Source: VFJL01 sp037147395
GTDB taxonomy: Bacteria > Pseudomonadota > Gammaproteobacteria > Burkholderiales > Nitrosomonadaceae
Length of the DNA: 44,818 nucleotides
Direction of reading: 5' to 3'
NCBI GenBank assembly: GCA_037147395.1
Contig: JBAWVG010000006.1
Span: 1 to 44,818 of the forward strand
The translations under genes were made by a program, and so were the position numbers. The notes below the pieces were generated by a model. The model was not told the DNA's origin. It did not search any database and saw only the letters and a program-made list of their open reading frames with translations. Of this stretch, positions 1-9,296 are shown piece after piece (position 1 is the stretch's first letter; every line of letters begins with the position of its first letter).

Positions 1-1841
1 ACCGTGACGGATTTTGCGAGATTGCGAGGCTTGTCTACATCGGTATTTTTTTTCAGGGCAACATGGTAGGCCAGAAGTTGCAAAGGGATGGTGTGGAGGA
101 TGGGGCTTAACAGTCCTGTATGTTCTGGGAGGATGATGACATGCATCCCTTCGGTCTGCTGGACGGTTGAATCGATATCTGCAAAAACGTAGAGCTCTCC
201 GCCGCGCGCGCGCACTTCCTGCAAGTTGGACTTGAGTTTTTCTAGTAAGGCATTATTGGGAGCGATTGCGACTACTGGCATGTCCTCATCTACCAATGCC
301 AGTGGGCCATGCTTCAACTCGCCGGCAGCGTAAGCTTCAGCATGAATGTAGGAGATCTCTTTAAGCTTGAGCGCGCCTTCCATGGCGATGGGGTAGTGCA
401 TGCCGCGACCGAGGAACAGCGCGTGTTGTTTATGCGCAAACCGCTCGGCCCACTCTATTATCTGGTCTTCAACTTTCAGTACGCGTTGCAATGCGACAGG
501 GAGGTGACGTAGCTCCGTAATCACTTCGTGCTCACGTTCACTCGATAGTCTTCCACGTAGCTTCGCCAGTGTTACAGAGAGCAGCATCAGTGCTGCGAGC
601 TGCGTGGTGAATGCCTTGGTCGATGCTACCCCGATTTCCGGACCTGCACGAGTAAGGAAACGAAGATCGGCAGATCGTATTAACGCACTTTCTGGAACAT
701 TGCAGATGGCTAGGGTATGTCGGTGCCCCAGCGATTTAGCATAGGACAGTGCAGCCAGGGTGTCAGCAGTCTCTCCAGACTGGGAGATCGCAACCACGAG
801 TGTGTTTGGATTTGCTACCGGGTCACGGTAACGATATTCGCTCGCAATTTCGACATTGCAGGCCAGCCCAGCCATTGACTCCAGCCAGTAGCGGGCAACC
901 AGCCCGGCATGGTAGCTAGTACCGCAGGCGAGTATGAGAACGCTGTCGGTCTGCTTGAAAATATGCTCAGCTTCGCTACCAAATAGCTGTGGAGAGATGG
1001 AATGGGAGTTCAGTACAATTTCCAGCGTATTTGCTACCACGCCGGGTTGTTCGAATATCTCTTTCTGCATGAAATGTGAATAGGGTCCCAGATCGACAGC
1101 GGCGTCAGTGAGTTCACTTTCATGAACAGCTCGTTCCACCTCCTTGCCGGTAGGATCATCAAGATAATTGACGACGCGGTAACCATCACGCCGTAGTTCA
1201 GCGACATCGCCATCTTCTAGATAGATCATGCGCTTGGTCACTTGCAGCAGTGCGGATGCGTCAGAGGCAGCATAATTGCTATGTTCGCCAAGTCCCAACA
1301 ACAAAGGAGCGCCATTTCGGGCAACAATAATACGCTCAGGATTGGCATCTTCGACTACGGCAATAGCATAGGCGCCCTGCAGGTCCACAATAGAGAGTCG
1401 TACCGCATCAAATAAGTCAGGGGTCTGTTGGAGTTTAAGTGTGATGAGGTGGGCGATGACTTCGGTATCGGTGTCAGAGAGGAATTCAAAGCCTGCATTC
1501 TGCAAGCGCTGACGTAACTCTTCATGATTTTCGATGATGCCGTTATGCACGACCGCTACCTTTCCAGCGCCTGCAGAAAAGTGGGGGTGAGCATTACGTT
1601 CGGAAGGGGCTCCATGTGTCGCCCAGCGGGTGTGGGCAATACCGACCTTGCCATGAAATTGCTGCTCTCCAACAAGTCTACTCAGTTCCGAGACCCGTCC
1701 TGTGGTGCGCAATCTTCTTAATCCGCCATCTGCTAGAGCAATTCCAGCAGAATCATAGCCACGGTATTCTAGACGGCGTAACCCCTCAAGCAGGACCGGG
1801 ACAATATTATCGCGGGCGATCGCGCCGACTATTCCGCACAT
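1..1841 (-). CDS. glmS: Glutamine--fructose-6-phosphate aminotransferase (isomerizing), C-terminal end cut by window
   Basis: GlmS makes glucosamine-6-phosphate from fructose-6-phosphate and glutamine in the cytoplasm, the first step toward UDP-GlcNAc. Translating the minus strand from the ATG at 1841 gives MCGIVGA, where Cys2 becomes the N-terminal nucleophile of the class II glutaminase domain (about residues 2-220). Motifs THTRW-like (here AHTRWATHGAP) and HNGIIENHE follow, then two SIS sugar-isomerase domains. The frame stays open to base 1 and ends in LAKSVTV, the family's usual C-terminus, so probably only the last residue and the stop lie outside; the full protein would be about 615 aa. 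The gene lies 58 bp downstream of glmU on the same strand, the usual glmU-glmS order after an atp operon. No glmS ribozyme-like leader is expected in this phylum and none has room in the 58-bp gap. Confidence 0.96.
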   Translation of the reverse strand, partial: MCGIVGAIARDNIVPVLLEGLRRLEYRGYDSAGIALADGGLRRLRTTGRVSELSRLVGEQQFHGKVGIAHTRWATHGAPSERNAHPHFSAGAGKVAVVHNGIIENHEELRQRLQNAGFEFLSDTDTEVIAHLITLKLQQTPDLFDAVRLSIVDLQGAYAIAVVEDANPERIIVARNGAPLLLGLGEHSNYAASDASALLQVTKRMIYLEDGDVAELRRDGYRVVNYLDDPTGKEVERAVHESELTDAAVDLGPYSHFMQKEIFEQPGVVANTLEIVLNSHSISPQLFGSEAEHIFKQTDSVLILACGTSYHAGLVARYWLESMAGLACNVEIASEYRYRDPVANPNTLVVAISQSGETADTLAALSYAKSLGHRHTLAICNVPESALIRSADLRFLTRAGPEIGVASTKAFTTQLAALMLLSVTLAKLRGRLSSEREHEVITELRHLPVALQRVLKVEDQIIEWAERFAHKQHALFLGRGMHYPIAMEGALKLKEISYIHAEAYAAGELKHGPLALVDEDMPVVAIAPNNALLEKLKSNLQEVRARGGELYVFADIDSTVQQTEGMHVIILPEHTGLLSPILHTIPLQLLAYHVALKKNTDVDKPRNLAKSVT

Positions 1842-1899
1842 GAGTAGACTTTATGAGTAATGTTATTCCAGGATAGAAGAGGTCCTACAAGCCGACTTT

Positions 1900-3267
1900 T
1901 CATTTTTTTACAGGTCGTTTCCAGTTAGAGATACTCATTTGCTTCGCGCGTGATAGGGTGAGGCTCTCTGGTGGAGCAGTTTTAGTGATGGTCGAACCTG
2001 CACCTATGGTGGCGCCCTTGGCCACAGTCACCGGAGCTATTAACTGGGTGTCGGAGCCAATAAATACATCATCCTCGATGATGGTTTGGTGTTTATTAGC
2101 GCCATCGTAGTTACAGGTGATGGTCCCCGCACCGATATTGACATTCTTACCGACGATAGAGTCCCCGATGTAACTTAAGTGATTCGCTTTGCTGCCGGTG
2201 GATATGCTGCTATTTTTGATTTCAACAAAATTACCGATATGAACTTTGTCGGATAGACGAGTCCCTGGACGGATGCGAGCATAGGGCCCAATGCGGCAGT
2301 CTTTGCCAATTTCAGCATCCTCGACCAGGCTGAATGGAGCGATCTGGGTTCCTGCCTGAACCTTCGTATTCTTCAGGATGCAGTTAGCACCCACTCTGAC
2401 GTTATCACCCAGCTGGACTAAACCTTCAAAAATGCAGTTGATGTCTATCGATACATCACTGCCACAAATAAGTTCTCCACGAATATCGATACGGGATGGG
2501 TCAGCCAAGGTCACTCCCTGATCAAGTAATCTGCCGGCAGTTTCATCTTGATAGATACGCTCGAGAGCTGCTAGTTGAACTTTGCTGTTGATGCCCAGCG
2601 TTTCCCAGGAGTGCTCAGGATGAGTCGCTTCAACCTTCACCTCATCCGTGACCGCCATTTTTACGATATCGGTGAGGTAGTACTCCTTCTGTGAGTTCTT
2701 GTTTTCAAGTTTTGGGAGCCAATTGTGGAGGAACTGATTGGGCACCACCATGATCCCCGTATTAATTTCACGAATCTGCTGTTCTGATTTGCTCGCATCC
2801 TTCTCTTCAACAATGGCAATGACCTCCTTACCTCCGCTGCTACGAACAATCCTTCCGTAACCGGAGGGGTCATCGAGTTCCAGGGTGAGTAAAGCAAGAA
2901 TGCTTTCTGCAGATATTGCTACAAGTTCCTTTAAGGTTTTAACGCTGGTCAGGGGCACATCGCCATAGAGCACCAGTGTCACCCCATCATGATCTAAGTG
3001 AGGTAGCGCCTGCATCAGAGCGTGTCCTGTTCCCATCTGAGGATCTTGTTTTACCCAGATGAGTTCATCATCGTTTATTAGCTGCGGGACGAGTTCGCCC
3101 CCGTGACCGTATACCACGCAGATCTTTCCTGGCAACAATGCTCGTGCAGTGGTGAGAACATGTGAGATCAAAGGCTTACCAGCCAGTGGGTGCAGCACCT
3201 TGGGCAGCGTTGAGTGCATACGCTTGCCTAGGCCTGCGGCGAGAATGACTACGTTCAGTCTTGACAC
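1900..3267 (-). CDS. glmU: Bifunctional UDP-GlcNAc pyrophosphorylase / glucosamine-1-phosphate acetyltransferase
   Basis: GlmU acetylates glucosamine-1-phosphate and then couples it to UTP, yielding UDP-GlcNAc for peptidoglycan and lipopolysaccharide. The 455-aa product has the normal family length. The N-terminal nucleotidyltransferase half carries AAGLGKRMHS at residues 10-19 and LPKVLHPLAGKP at 21-32; YGDVPL at 101-106 provides the metal-binding Asp. The C-terminal left-handed beta-helix carries the acetyltransferase His363 in KANHLSYIGD. The start codon is GTG at 3267, just before the conserved LNVVILAAG; no clear purine-rich ribosome site precedes it. It is separated from the upstream atpC by a 263-bp gap with a terminator, so it probably has its own promoter, but I could not identify one with confidence. 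Confidence 0.97.
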   Translation of the reverse strand: MSRLNVVILAAGLGKRMHSTLPKVLHPLAGKPLISHVLTTARALLPGKICVVYGHGGELVPQLINDDELIWVKQDPQMGTGHALMQALPHLDHDGVTLVLYGDVPLTSVKTLKELVAISAESILALLTLELDDPSGYGRIVRSSGGKEVIAIVEEKDASKSEQQIREINTGIMVVPNQFLHNWLPKLENKNSQKEYYLTDIVKMAVTDEVKVEATHPEHSWETLGINSKVQLAALERIYQDETAGRLLDQGVTLADPSRIDIRGELICGSDVSIDINCIFEGLVQLGDNVRVGANCILKNTKVQAGTQIAPFSLVEDAEIGKDCRIGPYARIRPGTRLSDKVHIGNFVEIKNSSISTGSKANHLSYIGDSIVGKNVNIGAGTITCNYDGANKHQTIIEDDVFIGSDTQLIAPVTVAKGATIGAGSTITKTAPPESLTLSRAKQMSISNWKRPVKK

Positions 3268-3485
3268 AAGCGTAGGTGGTTATTAAGAACGGAGGAATTT
3301 ATTACAGAGGGGGACAAGAGCCTACTCTCTTTCATCGAGTTTTCAGGGGTGGTGTAGGGAGGGTTGCAGAGTTCGCATGATTGGTCCGCAAGTACTCGAA
3401 TAGGCATAGCCTGATTCTAGATCTTTAGCGCACTAACGGCAACCCACGGGGGCTTGGATTAGTGGATTACTCATTTTGGAAAAGA

Positions 3486-3511
3486 AAAAGGCGACTCTTG
3501 TCGCCTTTTTC
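3486..3511 (-). terminator. Intrinsic terminator of the atp operon
   Basis: A perfect stem GGCGAC (3491-3496) / GTCGCC (3501-3506) with a 4-nt loop is flanked by A5 on the left and T5 on the right, so A-T pairing lengthens the stem to 11 bp. Read on the minus strand it follows the atpC stop by about 20 nt and ends in a run of U. It would also work on the other strand. It separates the atp operon from glmU-glmS. Confidence 0.88.
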
Positions 3512-3530
3512 TAAGATCAGAAGGATCAAT

Positions 3531-3953
3531 CTAATGACCGCGCTTTCTAAACTTCTGAATGGCTGCTAATTGTGCGATCGATTCGGCCAGTTCGGCTTGT
3601 GCGCGGGCATAATCGATTGAGGAAGAACGGTCCCGCATGGCCTCCTCAGCCCGTTTTTTAGCTTCAATTGCTTTTGCTTCATCAAGGTTAGCACCACGAA
3701 CAGCAGTATCTGCGAGGATGGTTACCACATCAGGTTGAATTTCCAACATGCCACCGGAAACATAAATCAGCTCCTCTTCTTGTAGAGGGGCTTTGATCCG
3801 TACCGATCCAGGCTTAATACGGGTCAGCATCGGCGTGTGGTGAGGATAAATGCCCACCTCACCCGCTTCCGCTGGCGCAACAAGAAACTCAGCAGGACCT
3901 GAATAGATCGACTCCTCGGCACTTACAATATCTACGTGAAATACGGTGCTCAT
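3531..3953 (-). CDS. atpC: F1Fo ATP synthase epsilon subunit
   Basis: The epsilon subunit is part of the F1 central stalk and can inhibit ATP hydrolysis. The 140-aa product has the N-terminal beta-sandwich (about 1-85) containing the family segments VAPAEAGEVGIYPHHTPMLT and YVSGGMLEIQP, followed by a C-terminal helical hairpin rich in Ala, Glu and Arg (about 90-135). It starts at an ATG and is the last gene of the atp operon, followed by an intrinsic terminator. The 117-bp gap to atpD is larger than in many atp operons and carries a 7-bp stem-loop. Confidence 0.96.
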   Translation of the reverse strand: MSTVFHVDIVSAEESIYSGPAEFLVAPAEAGEVGIYPHHTPMLTRIKPGSVRIKAPLQEEELIYVSGGMLEIQPDVVTILADTAVRGANLDEAKAIEAKKRAEEAMRDRSSSIDYARAQAELAESIAQLAAIQKFRKRGH

Positions 3954-4023
3954 TTAGGTCCCCAGTATCTGTATCTTTCACTCGCCAACGCCCTGACCCG
4001 TTTAAGGTAGGACCACAAACTGA

Positions 4024-4048
4024 CCAGATCCTATGATGATTGATCTGG
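4024..4048 (-). other. Intercistronic stem-loop between atpD and atpC
   Basis: CCAGATC (4024-4030) and GATCTGG (4042-4048) form a perfect 7-bp inverted repeat with an 11-nt loop in the 117-bp gap between atpD and atpC. There is no U-tract, so it is not a standard terminator. Intercistronic hairpins in atp operons can adjust mRNA stability or downstream translation; that role here is inference. Confidence 0.5.
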
Positions 4049-4070
4049 CTAGGTCGTCAAAGGGATGCAA

Positions 4071-5450
4071 CTATTGCAGCGTCTTAGCCTTCTCAACCGC
4101 TTCGTCAATCCCGCCGACCATGTAGAAGGCCTGCTCTGGTAGGTGATCGTAATCACCATTGACGATGCCCTTGAATCCTTTGATTGTCTCTTTTAGAGAG
4201 ACATACTTTCCAGGTGAGCCGGTAAATACCTCAGCCACGTTAAATGGTTGTGATAGGAAACGCTGAATCTTGCGCGCTCTTGCCACTGCGAGCTTATCTT
4301 CAGGGGAAAGTTCGTCCATCCCCAGAATCGCAATAATGTCGCGTAATTCTTTGTAACGTTGCAGTGTTACCTGCACATCACGTGCGGTATTGTAATGCTC
4401 TTCTCCAACCACGAGCGGATCGAGCTGACGGGAAGTCGAGTCAAGAGGGTCAACCGCTGGATAAATACCCAGAGAGGCGATATCGCGTGACAGCACTACG
4501 GTCGCATCCAAGTGGCCGAAAGTGGTTGCCGGTGAAGGATCGGTCAGATCATCTGCAGGCACATACACAGCCTGTATCGATGTGATGGAACCGGTCTTGG
4601 TGGAGGTGATGCGCTCTTGCAAGCGGCCCATCTCTTCCGCCAGTGTTGGCTGGTAACCCACTGCAGAGGGCATACGGCCAAGCAATGCTGATACCTCAGT
4701 TCCTGCCAAAGTAAATCGATAGATATTATCCACAAACAGCAGCACATCACGGCCTTCATCACGGAAGGACTCGGCCATGGTCAGGCCAGTTAGTGCCACA
4801 CGTAAGCGGTTTCCAGGGGGTTCATTCATCTGTCCGTATACCAGTGCAACCTTGTCTAGCACTCCTGACTCTTTCATTTCATGGTAGAAGTCATTGCCCT
4901 CACGAGTGCGTTCACCCACGCCCGCAAATACAGAGAAGCCACTGTGCTCAATGGCGATATTGCGGATCAGTTCCATCATGTTGACAGTCTTACCGACGCC
5001 CGCACCACCGAATAGGCCAACCTTACCCCCCTTAGCGAAGGGGCAGACAAGATCAATCACCTTGATGCCTGTCTCAAGGAGTTCTGTAGATGCTGCTAAT
5101 TCATCAAAGGCGGGTGCCTTGCGGTGAATCGACATGGTTTTTTCTGCGCCGATGGGACCCATCTCATCGATCGGCCGACCGAGTACGTCCATGATGCGGC
5201 CGAGTGTCTTAAGGCCGACCGGAACCTTGATCTGTTCCCCGGTATTGGTCACCATCATTCCGCGGCGTAATCCATCTGAAGATCCGAGTGCAATTGTGCG
5301 GACTATTCCATCGCCGAGTTGTTGTTGCACCTCAAGCGTGAGCTCCGTCCCTTCAAGCACCAATGCGTCATACACCTTCGGTATTGATTCACGCGGAAAT
5401 TCAACGTCCACCACCGCGCCGATACACTGAACAATTTTTCCTTGGTTCAT
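4071..5450 (-). CDS. atpD: F1Fo ATP synthase beta subunit
   Basis: The catalytic subunit of F1, which makes ATP from ADP and phosphate in the alpha3beta3 hexamer. The 459-aa product has the Walker A motif GGAGVGKT at residues 148-155, the GERTREGND segment with the catalytic Glu, and the Walker B region LLFVDNIYRF, a variant with Tyr also common in betaproteobacterial sequences. The C-terminal helical domain holds the DELSPEDKL segment (DELSEEDK in many homologues). It starts at the ATG at 5450, with atpG 30 bp upstream. Nothing in it looks degraded. Confidence 0.98.
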   Translation of the reverse strand: MNQGKIVQCIGAVVDVEFPRESIPKVYDALVLEGTELTLEVQQQLGDGIVRTIALGSSDGLRRGMMVTNTGEQIKVPVGLKTLGRIMDVLGRPIDEMGPIGAEKTMSIHRKAPAFDELAASTELLETGIKVIDLVCPFAKGGKVGLFGGAGVGKTVNMMELIRNIAIEHSGFSVFAGVGERTREGNDFYHEMKESGVLDKVALVYGQMNEPPGNRLRVALTGLTMAESFRDEGRDVLLFVDNIYRFTLAGTEVSALLGRMPSAVGYQPTLAEEMGRLQERITSTKTGSITSIQAVYVPADDLTDPSPATTFGHLDATVVLSRDIASLGIYPAVDPLDSTSRQLDPLVVGEEHYNTARDVQVTLQRYKELRDIIAILGMDELSPEDKLAVARARKIQRFLSQPFNVAEVFTGSPGKYVSLKETIKGFKGIVNGDYDHLPEQAFYMVGGIDEAVEKAKTLQ

Positions 5451-5480
5451 GGTTGTTCCCTAAATGCTAAATCAAAATGT

Positions 5481-6362
5481 TTAAACTGCCGCTGCGCCAC
5501 CAACGATTTCCGATAGTTCTTTAGTAATCGCAGCCTGGCGTGACTTGTTGTAAATCAGGGTTAGCTCATCTATTACGCTGCCGGCATTGTCTGATGCTGC
5601 TTTCATTGCGACCATCCGTGCCGACTGTTCCGAGGCCATGTTTTCAGTCAAGGCTTGATAAATCAGCGCCTCGACATAGCGGACCATGATGTCATCAATA
5701 ACGGGCTTGGCTTCAGGTTCATAAATGTAATCCCAAGCACCCCTCTGCCCCTTGGGGCCTTCTCCACTTCTGAGGCGTTCGTCGGAGAGGGGCAGTAACT
5801 GCTCCATCACCGGCTCCTGCTTCATGGTATTGATGAAGCGGGTATAGAAAATGTATACCCGGTCAAATCGGTCTTGGGTATAGCCATCCAGCATGACTTT
5901 TACTGAGCCGATCAATTTCTCAAGGTCCGGTGAATCGCCCAGACCGATAACATGTGAAATCACGTTAGCGCCGAGTCTGTTCATGAAGCCTAAGCCCTTG
6001 TTGCCGATGCAGCAGGCCTCGATCTGTTCACCCTCGCCTTCCCATGACTTCATTTTGCCAAGAGCCATGCGTAACACGTTCGTGTTAAGACCCCCGCATA
6101 ATCCCTTATCAGAAGTGACCACAACAATACCGATACGCTTGACCGTATCCCTTTCTATCAGGAAGGGATGACGATACTCAGTATTGGCACGGCTCATGTG
6201 TGCAGCAACATTCCTAATCTTCTCACCGTAAGGGCGCGCTTTTTTCATGCGCTCCTGTGCCTTACGCATCTTGGAAGCAGCGACCATTTCCATGGCACGA
6301 GTGATCTTCTGCGTATTCTTAACGCTCTTGATCTTGTTGCGGACTTCTCTGCTACCGGCCAT
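5481..6362 (-). CDS. atpG: F1Fo ATP synthase gamma subunit
   Basis: Gamma is the rotating central shaft linking the c-ring to the catalytic hexamer. The 293-aa product begins MAGSREVRNKIKSVKNTQKITRAM-like, the conserved N-terminal helix, and ends with the matching C-terminal helix containing ELTLIYNKSRQAAITKEL and EIVGGAAAV. The core contains SDKGLCGGLN. Length is normal for the family. The start ATG at 6362 follows the atpA stop by only 3 bp, so the two are very likely translationally coupled. Confidence 0.97.
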   Translation of the reverse strand: MAGSREVRNKIKSVKNTQKITRAMEMVAASKMRKAQERMKKARPYGEKIRNVAAHMSRANTEYRHPFLIERDTVKRIGIVVVTSDKGLCGGLNTNVLRMALGKMKSWEGEGEQIEACCIGNKGLGFMNRLGANVISHVIGLGDSPDLEKLIGSVKVMLDGYTQDRFDRVYIFYTRFINTMKQEPVMEQLLPLSDERLRSGEGPKGQRGAWDYIYEPEAKPVIDDIMVRYVEALIYQALTENMASEQSARMVAMKAASDNAGSVIDELTLIYNKSRQAAITKELSEIVGGAAAV

Positions 6363-6365
6363 CGG

Positions 6366-7907
6366 TTAATACGTTCCGTTTGACTTGAAGTCTTGGATCG
6401 CAGCATCGAGCTCTTTCTCAGTTGCTGAGTCTAGATCCTTACTGACTTCAATCTTGTCCATAATGGCGGCATACTTACTCCGCATATGTCCCTTCAATGC
6501 CGATTCAAATGCCAGCGCACGCTTGACCTCTACATCGTCTAGATAGCCCTTATTTACGGCATACAGTGTGAGCGCCATTTCCGATACGCTCAGTGTTGCA
6601 TATTGAGCCTGCTTCATCAGTTCAGTCACCATCTTGCCGCGTTCCAGTTGCTTGCGAGTGGCCTCGTCAAGATCGGATGCGAATTGTGCAAATGCAGCAA
6701 GCTCACGGTACTGTGCCAATGCAAGGCGCACACCGCCACCCAATTTCTTGATGACCTTTGTTTGTGCTGCACCACCCACACGCGATACAGACACGCCGGC
6801 ATTGATCGCAGGACGTATACCTGCATTGAACAGGTCTGTCTCCAAGAAGATCTGGCCATCAGTGATTGAAATCACATTGGTAGGAACGAAGGCAGTTACG
6901 TCACCAGCCTGTGTCTCGATCACTGGTAATGCAGTCAGTGAACCGGTCTTGCCTTTAACGGCTCCATTGGTGGCCTTCTCGACATAGGCTGCACTGACCC
7001 GTGCGGCACGTTCCAGTAAACGGGAGTGTAAATAAAACACGTCGCCGGGATAGGCTTCACGGCCTGGAGGGCGTCGCAGCAAGAGTGAAATCTGCCGGTA
7101 GGCCCATGCTTGCTTGGTTAAATCGTCATAAATGATGAGAGCATCTTCGCCCTTGTCGCGGAAGTATTCACCCATCGTGCATCCGGAGTAGGGGGCAATA
7201 AACTGCATCGCAGCCGATTCAGATGCGGTGGCTGCGACCACGATGGTGTATTCCATCGCGCCGTGCTCTTCTAGTTTACGTACTACGTTTGCGATGGACG
7301 ATGCCTTCTGCCCAATCGCGACGTAGATGCAGACCATGTTCTCGCCCTTCTGGTTGATAATCGCGTCAATCGCCACCGCAGTCTTGCCGGTCTGACGATC
7401 TCCGATGATTAACTCACGCTGTCCACGACCGACAGGAACCATGGCATCAATGGACTTTAATCCAGTCTGGACCGGTTGATTAACGGATTGTCGCCAAATG
7501 ACGCCGGGCGCTATCTTTTCGATCGGCTCTGAGCCTTGTGCCGTTATCGGACCCTTGCCATCGATCGGCTGTCCCAGGGCATTAACTACACGTCCCATTA
7601 ACCCTTCTCCGACTGGAACTTCCAGAATACGGCCAGTACACTTAACGGTATCACCCTCGGTGATGTGTTCGTATGCCCCCATAATCACCGCGCCAACGGA
7701 GTCGCGCTCAAGATTGAGGGCGAGACCGAAAGTATTTCCGGGAAATTCCAGCATCTCCCCTTGCATGACATCGGACAGGCCGTGAATACGTACGATACCG
7801 TCGGTCACCGAAACGATGGTGCCTTGGGTACGGACTTCCGCAGTAGTGGCAAGTCCTTCGATTCTGCTTTTAATCAGTTCACTGATTTCAGATGGATTTA
7901 GCTGCAT
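6366..7907 (-). CDS. atpA: F1Fo ATP synthase alpha subunit
   Basis: The alpha subunit carries non-catalytic nucleotide sites and supplies the arginine finger to the beta sites. The 513-aa product has MQLNPSEISELIKSRIE at the N-terminus (the stator-binding helix), Walker A GDRQTGKT at residues 169-176, and the family signature PAINAGVSVSRVGGAAQ near residue 365-380, which includes the conserved Ser-Arg. Length and motif positions match the Escherichia coli protein. It lies 12 bp downstream of atpH. Confidence 0.98.
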   Translation of the reverse strand: MQLNPSEISELIKSRIEGLATTAEVRTQGTIVSVTDGIVRIHGLSDVMQGEMLEFPGNTFGLALNLERDSVGAVIMGAYEHITEGDTVKCTGRILEVPVGEGLMGRVVNALGQPIDGKGPITAQGSEPIEKIAPGVIWRQSVNQPVQTGLKSIDAMVPVGRGQRELIIGDRQTGKTAVAIDAIINQKGENMVCIYVAIGQKASSIANVVRKLEEHGAMEYTIVVAATASESAAMQFIAPYSGCTMGEYFRDKGEDALIIYDDLTKQAWAYRQISLLLRRPPGREAYPGDVFYLHSRLLERAARVSAAYVEKATNGAVKGKTGSLTALPVIETQAGDVTAFVPTNVISITDGQIFLETDLFNAGIRPAINAGVSVSRVGGAAQTKVIKKLGGGVRLALAQYRELAAFAQFASDLDEATRKQLERGKMVTELMKQAQYATLSVSEMALTLYAVNKGYLDDVEVKRALAFESALKGHMRSKYAAIMDKIEVSKDLDSATEKELDAAIQDFKSNGTY

Positions 7908-7919
7908 TTCAAATAACTC

Positions 7920-8456
7920 CTAGCTTTTAAGGGCAACGGCCATGGCTTCCAATTTGCCGCGCACGGATGCGTCGAGCACTTCGTCACCGATTTCAACTTT
8001 GACTCCACCAATTAATTCCGAATTTACACTTACTTTGGCCTCAATCTTGCGTTTGAACTTAGTCTCGAGGCTTTTCACCAAATCCTTCAACTGCGCGTCA
8101 CTCATATCAAATGCCGAGGTAATATTTGCTTCCAATACCCCTTCGTGCTGAGCCTTGAGTTGCTCGAACAGCTCGCTCACTTGTGGCAGCATTTCAACTC
8201 GGTTGTTCTCCACTAGCAACAGAACAAAATTACGACCTTCGTTATTGAGCTTGTCACCACAGATACTGAGAAGCAGCTCGCTCATCCTTTTGGAGGTAAT
8301 CTTTGGGTCGCCAATGAGAGCGCGAATGCGTTCATCGTTAGCGATCGAGGCCGTGAGTTGAAGCATGTCAGACCAGACGGGCAGCGTATTGCTCGCCTTT
8401 GCTAGCTTGAATACCGCTTCTGCGTAGGGTCGTGCAATGGTGCGGGCCTCAGCCAT
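7920..8456 (-). CDS. atpH: F1Fo ATP synthase delta subunit
   Basis: Delta caps the F1 head and links it to the b-subunit peripheral stalk. The 178-aa product shows the OSCP/delta family pattern: N-terminal helical bundle starting ARPYAEAVFKLA (residues 8-19), a middle FVLLLVENNR segment, and a C-terminal domain with the conserved LIGGVKVEIGDEVLDASVRGKL. Length matches the family. The gap to atpF is 3 bp, indicating translational coupling inside the atp operon. Confidence 0.96.
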   Translation of the reverse strand: MAEARTIARPYAEAVFKLAKASNTLPVWSDMLQLTASIANDERIRALIGDPKITSKRMSELLLSICGDKLNNEGRNFVLLLVENNRVEMLPQVSELFEQLKAQHEGVLEANITSAFDMSDAQLKDLVKSLETKFKRKIEAKVSVNSELIGGVKVEIGDEVLDASVRGKLEAMAVALKS

Positions 8457-8459
8457 TTT

Positions 8460-8930
8460 CTACAGTTCCGCCTTGATGGAAGTGAGCAGGTCGGCATGAG
8501 CTTTCGCGTCGACTTCACGGCGCAGGATTTTCGCGGCGCCTGCCACAGCAAGATCAGCCACTTGTTGGCGTAGCGTTTCCTTAGCGCGGAATACCTCTTG
8601 ATCCACTTCTGCCTTCGCGCCAACAAGGATGCGGTCGCTTTCATCCTTGGCAGTTCCTTTCGCTTCCTCGATTATCTGGGATGCGCGTTTTTCTGCTTGG
8701 ATAATAATGTCGGACGCCCTTTGCTTGGCCTCTTTCAGTGCATCAGCGGAACGGTGGCTAGCTAACTCTAGTTCATGCTTGCCACGTTCACCCGCTGCCA
8801 GGCCGTCAGCGATAGTTTTCTGGCGGTCTTCGATCGCACGCATCAATGGTGGCCAGACAAACTTAACCGTAAACCAGATGAATACGGCAAAGGCTGCTGC
8901 CTGCGAGAAAAGGGTGAAATTAATATTCAT
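8460..8930 (-). CDS. atpF: F1Fo ATP synthase b subunit
   Basis: The b subunit dimer forms the peripheral stalk and anchors delta/F1 to the membrane. The 156-aa product has one N-terminal transmembrane helix (about residues 6-27, AAAFAVFIWFTVKFVWPP-like) followed by a long charged helix with many Lys, Glu, Ala and Arg, the expected right-handed coiled-coil stalk. The length equals the E. coli b subunit. Only one b gene is present, so this is a homodimeric type and not the b/b' type of photosynthetic bacteria. It sits 36 bp downstream of atpE. Confidence 0.96.
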   Translation of the reverse strand: MNINFTLFSQAAAFAVFIWFTVKFVWPPLMRAIEDRQKTIADGLAAGERGKHELELASHRSADALKEAKQRASDIIIQAEKRASQIIEEAKGTAKDESDRILVGAKAEVDQEVFRAKETLRQQVADLAVAGAAKILRREVDAKAHADLLTSIKAEL

Positions 8931-8966
8931 GGCTAGCCCTTGATAGTGGCACCGAGAGCAGGCATG

Positions 8967-9239
8967 TTATTTGATGACGGCGAGTAATGGATTGCCGAAA
9001 GCAAACAGCATCGCCAGACCAACACCGATAATGAAAGATGCATCGATCAATCCGAGCAGCAAAAATACCTTGCCCTGAAGGGTCGGGATCATTTCTGGCT
9101 GACGTGCGGCACCTTCAAGGAAGCTGCTACACATGATACCGATTCCGATACAGGCACCGGCTGCGCCGAGGCCGATCATCAGGCCGATACCAATGCCCGT
9201 GTAGGCCTGAATCATTGCTAAGTATTGCAAATTGTCCAT
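8967..9239 (-). CDS. atpE: F1Fo ATP synthase c subunit (proton-type ring subunit)
   Basis: The proteolipid c subunit forms the membrane rotor ring. The 90-aa product has two transmembrane helices joined by the polar loop EGAARQPEM (residues 42-50), where Arg-Gln-Pro is the conserved contact with the stalk. The first helix has the Gly/Ala-rich packing motif around residues 23-35. The ion-carrying acidic residue is Asp66 in GLIDASF. The Gln and Glu-Ser ligands of sodium-type rings are not seen, so proton coupling is the expected mode (inference). Expression needs to exceed that of its neighbours; a 57-bp gap separates it from atpB. Confidence 0.97.
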   Translation of the reverse strand: MDNLQYLAMIQAYTGIGIGLMIGLGAAGACIGIGIMCSSFLEGAARQPEMIPTLQGKVFLLLGLIDASFIIGVGLAMLFAFGNPLLAVIK

Positions 9240-9296
9240 TTTGTTTCCCTCTCGTCGTGGTGGATAGTAGTGATAATTAAATATTAAGGTAAGAAG

